64,000 nt of DNA, from assembly GCF_000372725.1 (NCBI RefSeq), contig NW_005200774.1:51069-115068 (forward strand). The letters run 5' to 3'. This document shows, in pieces, positions 9,526-18,377 of the stretch. The stretch's first letter is position 1. Every line of letters begins with the position of its first letter. This DNA is from Emiliania huxleyi CCMP1516 (taxonomy: Eukaryota > Haptophyta > Isochrysidales > Noelaerhabdaceae). The notes under the pieces are model-generated. The model saw only the letters and a list, made by a program, of their open reading frames with translations, made no database searches and was not told where the DNA came from. The translations under genes were made by a program, and so were the position numbers.

Positions 9526-11240
9526 ATGGTCATCGAGTCCTGCGCCTACCGCGTCGCCATCCTTGGCGCGGGCGTGGCCGGCAGCACCTGCGCCGCCAGC
9601 TTACTCCGGATGCCAGGCATCGCAGCTGTGGTCTACGACATGGGCGGCCGCGGGCCTGGCGGCCGGACCTGCTCACGCCCGGTCGACGGTCAGGGAGGCA
9701 GCTTCTCGCCTGCCGATCGCGGCGGGCGGTCGTCGCTGTCGGAAGCGCACGCGGACAAGGACCTCACCTTTGACCACGGCGCGCAGGCGTTCACCGTCTC
9801 GCATCCCGAGGTGCGGGCGCTGACAGAGGCGTGGGAGAGGGCCGGTTTGTGGGTCGCTGGGAAGGGACGTTTGGCAAGTTGGACGCGAGTACCGGCGCCT
9901 TTGTCGCTGGCGTGGCCGCCGCCGACAGCGACGACACCGTCTTTGGTCTGCTCGGCGGCTCTGGCGCCTCCGCAGCAGATCGCTTCGTCGGAGTGCCGTC
10001 GATGGGGGCGCTCGCACGTGGCATCCTCTCGGACGCTGCCGCCTCTCCGGCAGCCGGCTCGACGCTGACGTCTCTCTTTGGCGCCAAGGCGACGGGCGTG
10101 ACCTACTCTGGAGAGGGCGAGGGACCGGCCGGTGCGCGCTGGACCGTCAAGTCGTCTGACGGCGTCAGCCGCCACTTTGACGCCGTCGTCACCGCGGGAC
10201 ACGCTGCGTCGTTTGCGGCGCAGGCGGCGGCCAGCCTGCCAGGAGGCGGCGGCAGCGGCGGCAGCGTGAGCGTCGACGCGCTGCGCGGCGTCTCGTACCC
10301 TGCCGGCTGCAGCCCGCTCTACTCGCTCCTCGTCGCCTTTGAATCGCCGCTCGGCGACGCGGCGCCATTCGACGGAGCGGGCGTCGCGTCCTCGGACGAT
10401 CTGCGGTGGATCTCGCGTGACTCGTCAAAGCCGTCGCGGCAGCGGTCCGACGGGCTCGATCTCTGGGTGGCTCTGTCGACAGAGGGCTTCGCGCGGCGCG
10501 TCGAGGAGCAGGCGGCGGCGGAGGCTGCAGAGGCGCAGGCGGGCGCAGAGGCTGCGGCGCCGAGGGCGCAGGGCGGCTCACGGCCGACTGAGGCGCAGCT
10601 GCAGCGCGTGGCTGCCCAGCTGCTCGAGGCGCTGCGCGGCGCGCTGCACGCGCCGCTGCCGCCCGTGGCGTACGTCCACGCGCAGCGTTGGCAGGCGGGG
10701 ATCACGCGCGCGCCGCTCGGGCTGGAGCCGCCGTGCGCCAGCTGGGAGGAGTACGGCCTCTTCGCGTGCGGCGACTGGGCGGCCAAGGAGGCGAAGGTCG
10801 AGGAGGCTGCCCTCTCCGGTTTGGCGGCCGCGCAGGCGGTTGGCCGCGCGCACGACGCGTCGCAGCGCATGCGTAGCCTCCTCTCGACAGCGCCGCCGCC
10901 AGGCGGGCCCGACGCGGCGGCCGCTCTCGAGGAGCGCGCGCGCGCGAGCTGGGGCGAGTGGAGGTGCGCCGCCTACTCGCCCGAGACGCCAGCCGGCCAG
11001 TTTCGCGAGAGCAGGTGGTGGGACGCCCCCGGCCGTGAGGCGGCCGCTGAGGAGCGGTGCCTCGTCACCGCCGGCCGCGCGACGCTTTGGCCAGAGGGTG
11101 GCGGGCCGCCGGTCGAGATTGCAAAGGGGGACTGGGTCACCTTCCGCCGCGGCTTCCAATGCACGTGGGTCGTCAACGAGGACATCGCCAAGCGATACGC
11201 CTACTTTGACGCCGAGGGCGCGGAGCTCGCGTGCGAGTGA
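9526..11240 (+). CDS. Renalase-like FAD oxidoreductase fused to a cupin
   Basis: The N-terminal frame starts MVIESCAYRVAILGAGVAGS, a Rossmann GxGxxG FAD-binding motif. GGRGPGGRT and FDHGAQAFTVSHPEVR follow, typical of renalase-like NAD(P)/FAD amine oxidoreductases. Near 9831 the reading frame shifts by one base, and the protein continues (VGRWEGTFGKLDASTGAF ... YVHAQRWQAGITRAPLG, GLFACGDW) to the usual C-terminal FAD-contact region. A cupin of the DUF861 type follows (CLVTAGRATLWPEGGG, EIAKGDWVTFRRGFQCTWVV). I found no good intron at the switch, so a single-base indel or sequence error is the simplest reading. The fusion is unusual: the oxidase may feed its product to the cupin. The substrate is unknown. 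Confidence 0.75.
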
Positions 11241-11817
11241 GCTCGGTTTGTCTCTCCCGCCCTTAGGTCTGTAAAGTAGGTCTAGCCTAGCGCCCGTGCG
11301 GCACTCTACGGCTCTGATTCGTGATTGGCGTTTCTTTCGTCGTACGCGGCGTTTTTGTCCGGCGTGCGCGGGCGGTCGCTTCAGCCTTCAGCTTCACACC
11401 GTCTGCGGTCTGGAGACCGTCTGGTGCTCTCTGCCGAGAGTCTCTGGTCTGAGGTCTCGTCTCGGTCTCGTTCTGTGTGGACTTCAAAAGTGGTTGTCAA
11501 GTCTTCCTCTCTACTCTCGTTTTTGAAACAAAATAGACCTCCAAATCTACAGAGGAATAACGGCGCGCGACTACCTTCTACCAGACCATCTCAGTGACTC
11601 AGTCCGTGCATATACCATATTATTAGAAGACGCGGCGTTCGGCTCATCGGTGTGCGGTACCTCATTCACATCTTGGCCAAAGTACAGGTTTCGATCCGGG
11701 CCACCGCAAATTTTGATCAGCAAATTTCGAGGGGCGGCCGCAAATTTTGAGGTAGATTTTGATTGTCAAAACGTGTCCGTCTTGGCACAGGATAGAGCAT
11801 ATAGGCGGCGAACACCC

Positions 11818-12300
11818 AGGTGCGCAGGGACATCGCGACGCTCTCTGCCCGCTCGCTCGACCCTTTTGCCGCGAGAGGGCGCCGCGGCCGCGTGTAAGAG
11901 GTGGCTGGCGCCCTGAGGCGGCAATTGGTGGCGTGGGGGGTGAGGAACGCTACTGGCGGCGTGACAGGGCCTCTCTCGGCTGCGTGTGCCGCCCATCGGC
12001 ACGCGGGTGCGCAGACATCGCGACTCTCCCGCTCGCTCGACCCTTTTGCCGCGAGAGGGCGCCGGCCGCGTGTAAGAGGTGGCTGGCGCCCTGAGGCGGC
12101 AAATGGTGGCGTGGGGAGTGCGGAACGCTACTGGCGGCGCGACAGGGCCTCTCTCGGCTGCGTGTGCCGCCCATCGGCACACGGGTGCGCAGACATCGCG
12201 ACTCTGCCCGCTCGCTCGACCCTTTTGCCGCGAGTCAGAGGGCGCCGGCCGCGTGTAAGAGGTGGCTGGCGCCCTGAGGCGGCATTTGGTGGGGTCAGCG
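11818..12300. repeat. Tandem repeat, about 180-190 bp unit, roughly 2.6 copies
   Basis: The unit contains CTCGACCCTTTTGCCGCGAG, GTAAGAGGTGGCTGGCGCCC and CTCTCGGCTGCGTGTGCCGC in constant order. It recurs starting near 11818, 12005 and 12186, the last copy partial. Copies differ by small indels and substitutions. Confidence 0.85.
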
Positions 12301-12386
12301 TGCGGTGCTGAGTCTTACTCGTCGGCGCTGGGGCCAGATCCCAGCGCAGAACTCTGCAACGCTGGCATATACAAACACAACAAGAC

Positions 12387-12455
12387 TAACCCTGACCCTA
12401 ACCCTAACCCTAACCCTAACCCTAGCCCTCTAACCCTAATAACCCTAACCTAACC
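12387..12455. repeat. Interstitial telomeric tract (CCCTAA)n
   Basis: About ten CCCTAA units, perfect in the middle and degenerate at both ends (CCCTGA, CCCTAG, CCTAATAA). TTAGGG-type telomeres are common in many eukaryotes, including haptophytes. Genes continue on both sides, so this is internal and not a chromosome end. Confidence 0.85.
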
Positions 12456-12594
12456 CACCCCCCAACTCCACACCGCAAATTTGAAAGATCTTGATGAAAA
12501 TCAGGCCCGACTGCAAATTTCTTCAAAATTTTCGCAGGCGCTCCGCGCCTGCAGATTTTGAAATAAATTCGACAAAAGTGGTACCTGGCCCAAT

Positions 12595-13209
12595 TCACAT
12601 CGGCATATCATCCACCTCTCCCCCGCTGGCCGCGGAGTGGCACTTTCCGTCGGCGCTGCACGCTTTTAGCTCCATGGTCTCAAAGCAGTCCTCGTCTGCA
12701 GGCGCGCACAGCGAGCAAGAGTCGCCCTCGCTCTTGCCGCGACAAGGCTTGTAGGGCAACTTAGCCGCAGCCGCAGCCATCCGCTCGCGCAGCGAATCTT
12801 GGCCGATCTCGGCGGCAGCGTCCATCGCCGATGAGCCGCGCTCGTTGAGGATCGTTGGGTCGGCGCCGGCTTCGAGCAGCAGCTCCACCATCGCCGCGTG
12901 TCCATGGTAAACCGCCCAGTGGAGGGGCGTCATCTGCAGCGTGGAGCCGCGAGGCGTCCTCGCATTCACGTCGGCGCCACCGTTGATGAGCGCGCGCACC
13001 GTGGCCTCGTCACCCTTGATGCCGGCGACGTGCAGCGCAGTCTCGCCGTCCGCACTCCGCTCGCTCGTGCCGTGCCCTGCGTCCAGCAGCTCGTGGACCC
13101 GTGCCGCGTCGCCCTCGCCCGCCGCGTAGATCAGCGGCCAGCGCTCGCGGTCGGCTGCCTCGTCAGCGGCAGCGACAGCGGTAAATAGCAGCAGCCAGCG
13201 GGCAGGCAT
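12595..13209 (-). CDS. Secreted or ER ankyrin-repeat protein
   Basis: The start at 13209 opens with a clear signal peptide (MPARWLLLFTAVAAADEA), so the longer upstream frame is rejected. The 204-aa product has about four ankyrin repeats (WPLIYAAGEGDAARVHELLD, GETALHVAGIKGDEATVRAL, MTPLHWAVYHGHAAMVELLL, then an AMDAAAEIGQ repeat). A short Cys-rich tail follows (CSLCAPADEDCFETMELKAC). Ankyrin repeats behind a signal peptide are rare in animals and plants but frequent in algae. The Cys tail suggests disulfide stabilisation in the secretory pathway. The partner is unknown. Directly upstream lies a copy of a dispersed repeat carrying TTTATTTATTTATT. Confidence 0.75.
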   Translation of the reverse strand: MPARWLLLFTAVAAADEAADRERWPLIYAAGEGDAARVHELLDAGHGTSERSADGETALHVAGIKGDEATVRALINGGADVNARTPRGSTLQMTPLHWAVYHGHAAMVELLLEAGADPTILNERGSSAMDAAAEIGQDSLRERMAAAAAKLPYKPCRGKSEGDSCSLCAPADEDCFETMELKACSADGKCHSAASGGEVDDMPM

Positions 13210-13299
13210 CGTAACGCAAGCTGCTGGACGCCTCGTTGGCGACGAATAGCGTTGGCGACGATAGCGTTGGCGAGAAAAGTGAGGAACGCCACACACGCG

Positions 13300-13400
13300 G
13301 GTTCGAGAATAAATAAATAAATAAATACAACGCACACCCCAAACGAGGGGTGGGAGAAGGACAGGGTCCCCACCTGCACAAGCAGGATCTTGTAGGACGA
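13300..13400 (-). repeat. Dispersed repeat, copy 1 (GTGGGGAC...TTTATTTATTTA)
   Basis: On the minus strand the order is ATCCTGC, AGGTGGGGAC, CTGTCCTTC, CCCACCCCT, TTTGGGGTGTGCGTTG, TATTTATTTATTTATT. The same order of blocks recurs near 47905-48010 and, more diverged, near 42870-42965. The function is unknown; it may be a short retroelement or a shared UTR module. Confidence 0.65.
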
Positions 13401-13818
13401 TCAGGGACACAGGGGAACGGGAGCGGGGAGCGCATCGCGACACGGAGGGGGGCTGGGCAGGGGGTTCACCCTCACGACAGGAATCCCATCTCTCGTATAG
13501 GACAGGTTGCACCCGGCGGCACGGGGGCAAGCGCGGGCCTCCTACTGGTTGCGCTCTCCTAGTTCTCCTGCTCCTGACAAGGGACAGCGACAGGCTCGCA
13601 GCACGGTGGACTCCCTATCCACTGGCGATCTCTCTCGACTAGCGACCTTCCTCCGACGTCTCACCGGCAGTCTCTTCTACCACAGGCAGACTGACACGTG
13701 GGTGGCAGTGGCGGTGATAGGAGTCTCCCACTCTGTGGGCCTCGCTAGAAGTGCGACCCCTGCGCGTGTCCTCGCCCTTGAGGAAGGGGAAGGGGCTGTG
13801 TGTCTGTGCATGTGTACA

Positions 13819-13821
<3 letters not shown>

Positions 13822-13881
<60 letters not shown>

Positions 13882-13907
13882 CGCTCGCTCGCTCGCTCGC
13901 TCGCTCC
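13822..13907. repeat. (TG)n then (CTCG)n microsatellite
   Basis: About 29 uninterrupted TG units are followed directly by about seven GCTC units. It lies 3' of the minus-strand gene that ends at 13994, and is capable of forming Z-DNA. Confidence 0.95.
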
Positions 13908-13993
13908 CTCGCTCGATCGCGCGCGCGCTGCGCGAGCCGCCCTGCCCGCTGCGCTGCTAGGGTTGCGCTGCGGGAAGGGCTCGGCGGCCGTTC

Positions 13994-15415
13994 CTAGAAA
14001 TCCTCGTCGCTCCCCTCGTAGAGGGAGGGCTCGTTGGACTCGAGGAGTGGGCCGCCGTCGGAGGAGGAGCGGGCGGCTCCGCGGGCGACGCTCGCCCAGT
14101 TCTTCTTGTTGCTCTTGACCTCGCCGCCGCCGCCGCCGCCGCCGCGGCCGCCGCGCCCGCGCCGCCCGCGGCTTGTGCCCAGCCTGACCGCGCTCGGCAT
14201 GCGCTCGTAGATAGTGTCCTTGAAGGCGGAGTGGAGGAGCGCCTCGAAGTTGACGCACGGCGCGTAGCGGCAGCGAGCGGCGGTCTTGCACGGGATGGCG
14301 GTCTGGTTGAAGGCCGGGCAGAAGCCGATCCCGTCGCGCACCGCCATCGCCTTGGCCTTGCCCGCCGCGCGCGCGACCTCGACCCTGTTGTCGACGATGA
14401 GGCTCTCGAAGGTCTTCTTCTTGGCGACGTTCGCCGCTGCGGCGCGCCTCTCCTTGAGCGCCTGCGCGCCGCACTGCGCGTCGTGGATGATGTCGGCGCT
14501 CGTCGTCGCAAAGGCGCGGCACGATGGGCAAAGCTTGTTCCCGAGCACCTTCACACTCCCGACGTCGAGGCGGAGGGGTCCGCCGACATCGCCGCTCGCG
14601 TAGACGTTGGGCAGGACAGGGAGGTTGCAGACGAGGTTCTCGTTCTTCACCTTGAAGAGGATCGAGCCGTCCTTCTCGTCCGACTTCGTGCCGAGGAAGG
14701 AGTGGTATCCCTCCTGGATGGAGACCACGTTGCCGAAGTGCTTCTCCAAGAGGGGGGCGAAGTGCTCGATCTGGGCCGCGGTGTTGATGGCGCCGCGCGT
14801 GCGTATGGCGAGGAGGCCGTCGGAGTCGATGGTCGCCTGGGTCTCGCGCGCCTCCGCCTGCTTGCCCCACACGGTGGCGTCGAGAGCGGCGAAGGTGATG
14901 GTGATGTTGTCTGGCGCTGGGAGCTGTAGGACGCTACCGCCGGCGTACTGCTCGAGGAAGGCACGTGCCTCGCTCTCGCCGCTGAAGGCGACGCAGATGG
15001 CGCGCGACGTGCCGATGACGGGCACGCTGATCGCGCTCGCCGGCTGCGCCTCGCAGCCTGGCGTCTTCCTCAGAAGCTGTCGAATCTCGGTGACGAGCGC
15101 CGTCGTGTTCTGGATGTCCGGGATGTGCGAGCCGTCGCGCGCCGCGAGCGCGACGTGCAGCAGGCGCTTCGTGCCGCGGTCGGTGCCGGCGGCCGCCGCA
15201 GCGGCCATCTGTGCGGCGTCCACCATAATGGTGTCGCCTTCTTTGGCGTCGTCGTCGTTGACGCGCGCGCTCGCGAGCTCGCCGTCGAGGCGGCGCTTCA
15301 CGCCGAGTCTCTGGCCATCATCGGCCTCTTGCGCGCCGTCGCGGCCGCGCGCCGCGCCCTCGGCAGCGGCAGCGTTGAGCGCCGGCGGCGGCAGGCCGGC
15401 CGAAGCGAACGCCAT
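13994..15415 (-). CDS. Cys-rich putative nucleic-acid-binding protein, possible retroelement ORF1
   Basis: An uninterrupted 473-aa frame. The N-terminal third is Ala-rich and charged. The middle (IPDIQNTTALVTEIRQLLRK ... GTSRAICVAFSGESEARAFL) has the look of an RRM-like fold. Two Cys clusters follow: LCPSCRAF with a later IIHDAQCG, and FCPAFNQTAIPCKTAARCRY-APC, which resembles a CCCH/CCCC zinc knuckle. The C-terminus is Arg/Gly-rich ([15 protein letters not shown]) and then acidic. RRM-like plus zinc knuckle plus basic tail is the layout of LINE ORF1/gag proteins, but no reverse transcriptase lies nearby. It could equally be a host RNA-binding protein. No introns. Confidence 0.6.
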   Translation of the reverse strand: MAFASAGLPPPALNAAAAEGAARGRDGAQEADDGQRLGVKRRLDGELASARVNDDDAKEGDTIMVDAAQMAAAAAAGTDRGTKRLLHVALAARDGSHIPDIQNTTALVTEIRQLLRKTPGCEAQPASAISVPVIGTSRAICVAFSGESEARAFLEQYAGGSVLQLPAPDNITITFAALDATVWGKQAEARETQATIDSDGLLAIRTRGAINTAAQIEHFAPLLEKHFGNVVSIQEGYHSFLGTKSDEKDGSILFKVKNENLVCNLPVLPNVYASGDVGGPLRLDVGSVKVLGNKLCPSCRAFATTSADIIHDAQCGAQALKERRAAAANVAKKKTFESLIVDNRVEVARAAGKAKAMAVRDGIGFCPAFNQTAIPCKTAARCRYAPCVNFEALLHSAFKDTIYERMPSAVRLGTSRGRRGRGGRGGGGGGGEVKSNKKNWASVARGAARSSSDGGPLLESNEPSLYEGSDEDF

Positions 15416-15715
15416 TCAAGTGAAGCGCCGTTCGAGACCTTGAGAAGGGGAAGCGCGTCAGTTTCTTCATTTCATCATGGTCGCCACATTTCTTTCCTTT
15501 AACAAGGCGATCGATGCGTACTGCAACTAGAGTAGTCATCACAGGGGCCTTCTGGCGACCGTCTGAGTGGTGCTTCCTGCGATCCCCAAACCGCCAGGGC
15601 AGAACAAGCTTAGCTCGGCTTGTGGCTGGGAGACAGGGACGGCGCCGAAAGGAGTGCGGGTGAGCGATCGGCGGTTGAAGCGAGGCTGCGCGAAAAGGGG
15701 GCCGAGCTACGACGG

Positions 15716-16207
15716 TCATCGCGAGGCCCTCGGGTCGGCGGCGGCAGGGACGTCCTCGAATCTTGGCGTGCCCTCGAGGCCGTCCGGCAGCGGCTCCGGC
15801 GTCTGGCTTCGAGAGATGTGCTCCGGCTGCGGCGTTAGCACTGCGAGGCGAGCGGGGAGCGGGGCGTGGATGGGCGGGCGGCGGCGGTGTCAGCAGTGGC
15901 GAATCGCAGTGGGTCACGCACCAAAGTTGCCAGAGTCGTCGTCGCGCACCGTCTGCGCCACGTTATGCCGCAGGAAGGCGGCCGCGTCCCTCGCGTCCTG
16001 CACCTTGCTGGCGACCTCGCTCTCCCGCACGTCCGCGTTGAGAGCAAACTGCTCGCGCGTCTCTGTGATCGCCGCGGCGCGCGCCCGCGCGTCCTCGCCA
16101 AAGAGCTGGCGCTGCGCCCGAAGCAGCTCGCGGTAGGCGCGCGACGCGTCCGACGCGAACGCTCTCACGGGGATCGCGAGCGGTTTGCGGCGGCACGCGG
16201 AGAGCAT
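15716..16207 (-). CDS. LYRM7: Mitochondrial LYR protein, complex III assembly factor
   Basis: Two exons (16207-15922 and 15840-15716) join in phase to 136 aa. The LYR-like motif AYRELLRAQRQLFG is at residues 24-37. It is followed by the helical pattern of LYRM7/MZM1 (TETREQFALNADVRESEV, AAFLRHNVAQTVRDDDSGNF). Exon 2 supplies LTPQPEHISRSQTPEPLP, matching the P-E-H tail of the family. LYRM7/MZM1 is a matrix chaperone that stabilises the Rieske Fe-S protein before its insertion into the bc1 complex. The N-terminus (MLSACRRKPLAIPVRAFASD) is a plausible mitochondrial presequence. The intron is 81 nt, GT-AG. Confidence 0.82.
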
Positions 16208-16559
16208 ACCACGTTAGCGCGGCAGGGCCGGCGGCCCCGCGGTTGTTTTTTTATTTTTTCATAACTTGCAGGTGAGAAGATTTTTATCAATGTCACGCCG
16301 GGATTTCTTGCATGTGTCCCGCCTTCCCCCCACGGGAGGGGAGGCGTGGGGGGGCGGATTTCTAGGGGGGCGACGCAGGGCGAGTACTTGTACTTGTATA
16401 GTGCTCCACGTGCTTCGCGTCACTTGTGTAGCGCTCCCACGTGCTTCCCGCGCAACTAGGCCGACGGGGAGATACCTGCACGAGCTTTGCTTCCGCGTCG
16501 CTGCTGCCTCATGCGTGCGTTGGACAGCCTCGCTGACCTGAACTGAGCACTGAGCGGCC
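16208..16559. promoter_or_regulatory. Divergent promoter region
   Basis: About 350 bp between the divergent LYRM7 and sulfotransferase genes. It has a T-rich stretch (GTTTTTTTATTTTTTCATAA) near the LYRM7 end and a repeated CACGTGCTTCGCG / CACGTGCTTCCCG pair (two CACGTG E-box/G-box palindromes, about 16408 and 16438). Regulatory function is inferred. Confidence 0.4.
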
Positions 16560-17777
16560 ATGTCGGCGGCCCAGTGGTGTGGACTGCCGAGTCTCTGCCC
16601 TCCCGACTGCAAGCCGCTGGTGCTTCAGGTCGCCGCTCCGGCTGCGCGTTGCGCCCTCATCGCGTGGCGGCACGTGCCCAAGACCGGAGGCACCACCCTG
16701 CGGCACGCCTTTGAGCAGCTCGAGCTCTCGGCGCCATCTTGGAGCGCCATCGGGCGGGGAGAGCGGCCCGAGACGGTGCCTGGGCACTGCGGCCGTGCCA
16801 ACATGGGGATAGGGCTGTGGGAAGTGCGAGGCTATGCACGCAGCGCCTTCCTGCGCTGCGCTCACACGGCGGGACGGAGCCGTGGCTGGAGCCTCGAGTA
16901 CCACATCCCTGTCGACGGCTCGCGCGCGGTCCTGAACAACGTCATCGAGCTGCGTGCACACGCGCTGCCGCCGGACGCGCGCGCGGTGACTGTGATGGTC
17001 GTGCGTGAGCCGGTCGCGTGGTACCGGTCGCAGTGGCTCGCCACGAGCGGGAACCGGTACAGGCCTCGCCGCCGAGAGGGTCCGACCGAGTTTGCGACTC
17101 GACTCGGTCCGGATGCGCAGTGGCGGGAGCTGACGGACCTCGCTATGCCGCACGCGCCGGCCAGCGCCGCAGAGCAGCGTGTGGTGGCGCGAGTGCGCAG
17201 CGCGCGGCAGGGGGGGGGAGCCGCCGACGTGGAAGCGCTCCTCTCCCTCTTCGACGTGGTCGGAACCACCGAGCGACTCGCGGAGACGCTCCTCGTGACG
17301 TGCTTGCGCGCCGGGCTTGGCGCTTGCCCCACCCTGCCGCCGGCCGCCAACACGCACGACTCGCCGGCCGGCGCGCGAGCGCTGGCTTGGGCGGCGAACG
17401 GCAGCGACGCGAGCGCGAGGAGCCTGAGCAGCACCGACGCGGCGCTGCACCGCGCGGCGGGCAGGAGGCTGGCCTCCGACCTGAGGCAGCTCGCGGCTGA
17501 CCTGCCGGGCGGCGGCGGCTGCGTGCGAGAGTACCTGGCGCTGCACCCGCGCCGCGGTGTGGCTGCGAGCCCAGCCGCGCCGGCGTGCCGCCCTCCCTTC
17601 TCGTGGTCGCCGGCGCGCCTCCCGGGCTGGCCAAAGATGGAGAACAGCACCCTCAGGCTCTGCCCTCTGGTGGCGGCCGGCCCCGAGCCGCGATGCTCTG
17701 CGACGGCGCACCTGCTGGCGAGAGGAGAGCAGGCGAGCACTCAGAATGGCGTGGGTGGCGCGTTGATTACAACATGA
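16560..17777 (+). CDS. Sulfotransferase family protein
   Basis: A single exon of 405 aa. RHVPKTGGTTLRHAF (residues about 37-51) is the 5'-phosphosulfate-binding P-loop of membrane/Golgi carbohydrate sulfotransferases. VVREPVAWYRSQW (about 147-160) is the 3'-phosphate-binding segment (R-x-P...S). These bind PAPS; the acceptor is probably a polysaccharide or glycoprotein glycan. No clear signal anchor precedes the P-loop, and an N-terminal exon may be missing. The C-terminal third is Ala/Arg-rich with weak family resemblance. Such genes are numerous in marine algae that make sulfated polysaccharides. Confidence 0.75.
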   Translation: MSAAQWCGLPSLCPPDCKPLVLQVAAPAARCALIAWRHVPKTGGTTLRHAFEQLELSAPSWSAIGRGERPETVPGHCGRANMGIGLWEVRGYARSAFLRCAHTAGRSRGWSLEYHIPVDGSRAVLNNVIELRAHALPPDARAVTVMVVREPVAWYRSQWLATSGNRYRPRRREGPTEFATRLGPDAQWRELTDLAMPHAPASAAEQRVVARVRSARQGGGAADVEALLSLFDVVGTTERLAETLLVTCLRAGLGACPTLPPAANTHDSPAGARALAWAANGSDASARSLSSTDAALHRAAGRRLASDLRQLAADLPGGGGCVREYLALHPRRGVAASPAAPACRPPFSWSPARLPGWPKMENSTLRLCPLVAAGPEPRCSATAHLLARGEQASTQNGVGGALITT

Positions 17778-18377
17778 CGGGGCACATATTGTTGGGAACC
17801 CCAATGCAGGGAAAATCAATATATACGCGTGTGTACGTTTATACCCTAAGTTTCTCCGAGACCTCGCGAGCGGGCAGTTATTCACAGCTGGGCAGTGTGG
17901 GTTTCACACCCGGGGCAGGTAGGGGATCGGACAGGGCAGTATTATGCGGGCAGGGCAGTATGTGTGGCAGGCGCCGCAGGGTTCCAGGGTAAGGGCACAC
18001 GCGGCAGGGGCAGCGGGTCATATAATTGCAGGCTGAGAGATTTAAAACGAAGTCAGCGATCGGCTTTTCGGTTTTGTATTATACAGCCCCGTGACGCGTA
18101 CACACACCTCCGCGCGGCCGCGCGGGTCAGCACATCGCAATCGAGATTCGTGGCAACTGCGGACGATTACCTAGAAGCTAGATATCTCTGGATCATCACG
18201 CCCACACCGGACGGAGAGGACGAGCAAGGCCAGCGCACGGCCACGGGCCAGACTCAACGCACGTACGCCCCGAAGCATGCAGCTCCTCGCGAGGGGCTGC
18301 GCAACGCCGGGGTGCATGAATGTACGCCGGGCAGTGGACACACGCATCCATGAAGAGAGGCCGCCCTCCGGAGGCCC
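17778..18377. other. Intergenic, no gene seen
   Basis: 600 bp between convergent genes. It contains GGGCAG-rich degenerate repeats near 17930-17970 (GGACAGGGCAGTATTATGCG, GGGCAGGGCAGTATGTGTGG). No coding frame with family features. Confidence 0.5.

Larger units (their letters stand above)
11241..12594. other. Gene-free repeat block
   Basis: No gene is seen. The block holds a tandem repeat (about 11818-12300), an interstitial telomeric tract (12387-12455), and two related AT-rich stretches flanking them (GCAAATTTCGAGG near 11720, GCAAATTTCTTCAAAATTTT near 12510). Confidence 0.7.

Noticed and set aside
12387..12455. A real chromosome end
   Set aside because: Well-supported genes continue on both sides and the repeat edges are degenerate.
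13131..13435. Protein containing GCALYLFIYLF, also seen as GCPLYLFIYLI at 47974
   Set aside because: The shared peptide comes from the dispersed DNA repeat; no start, family or length supports a gene.
13677..14870. Minus-strand frame of 397 aa with a His/Thr repeat
   Set aside because: Out-of-frame shadow of the 13994-15415 gene running into the TG microsatellite.
16509..17885. Minus-strand frame of 458 aa opposite the sulfotransferase
   Set aside because: No family features. The sense strand carries both PAPS-binding motifs.
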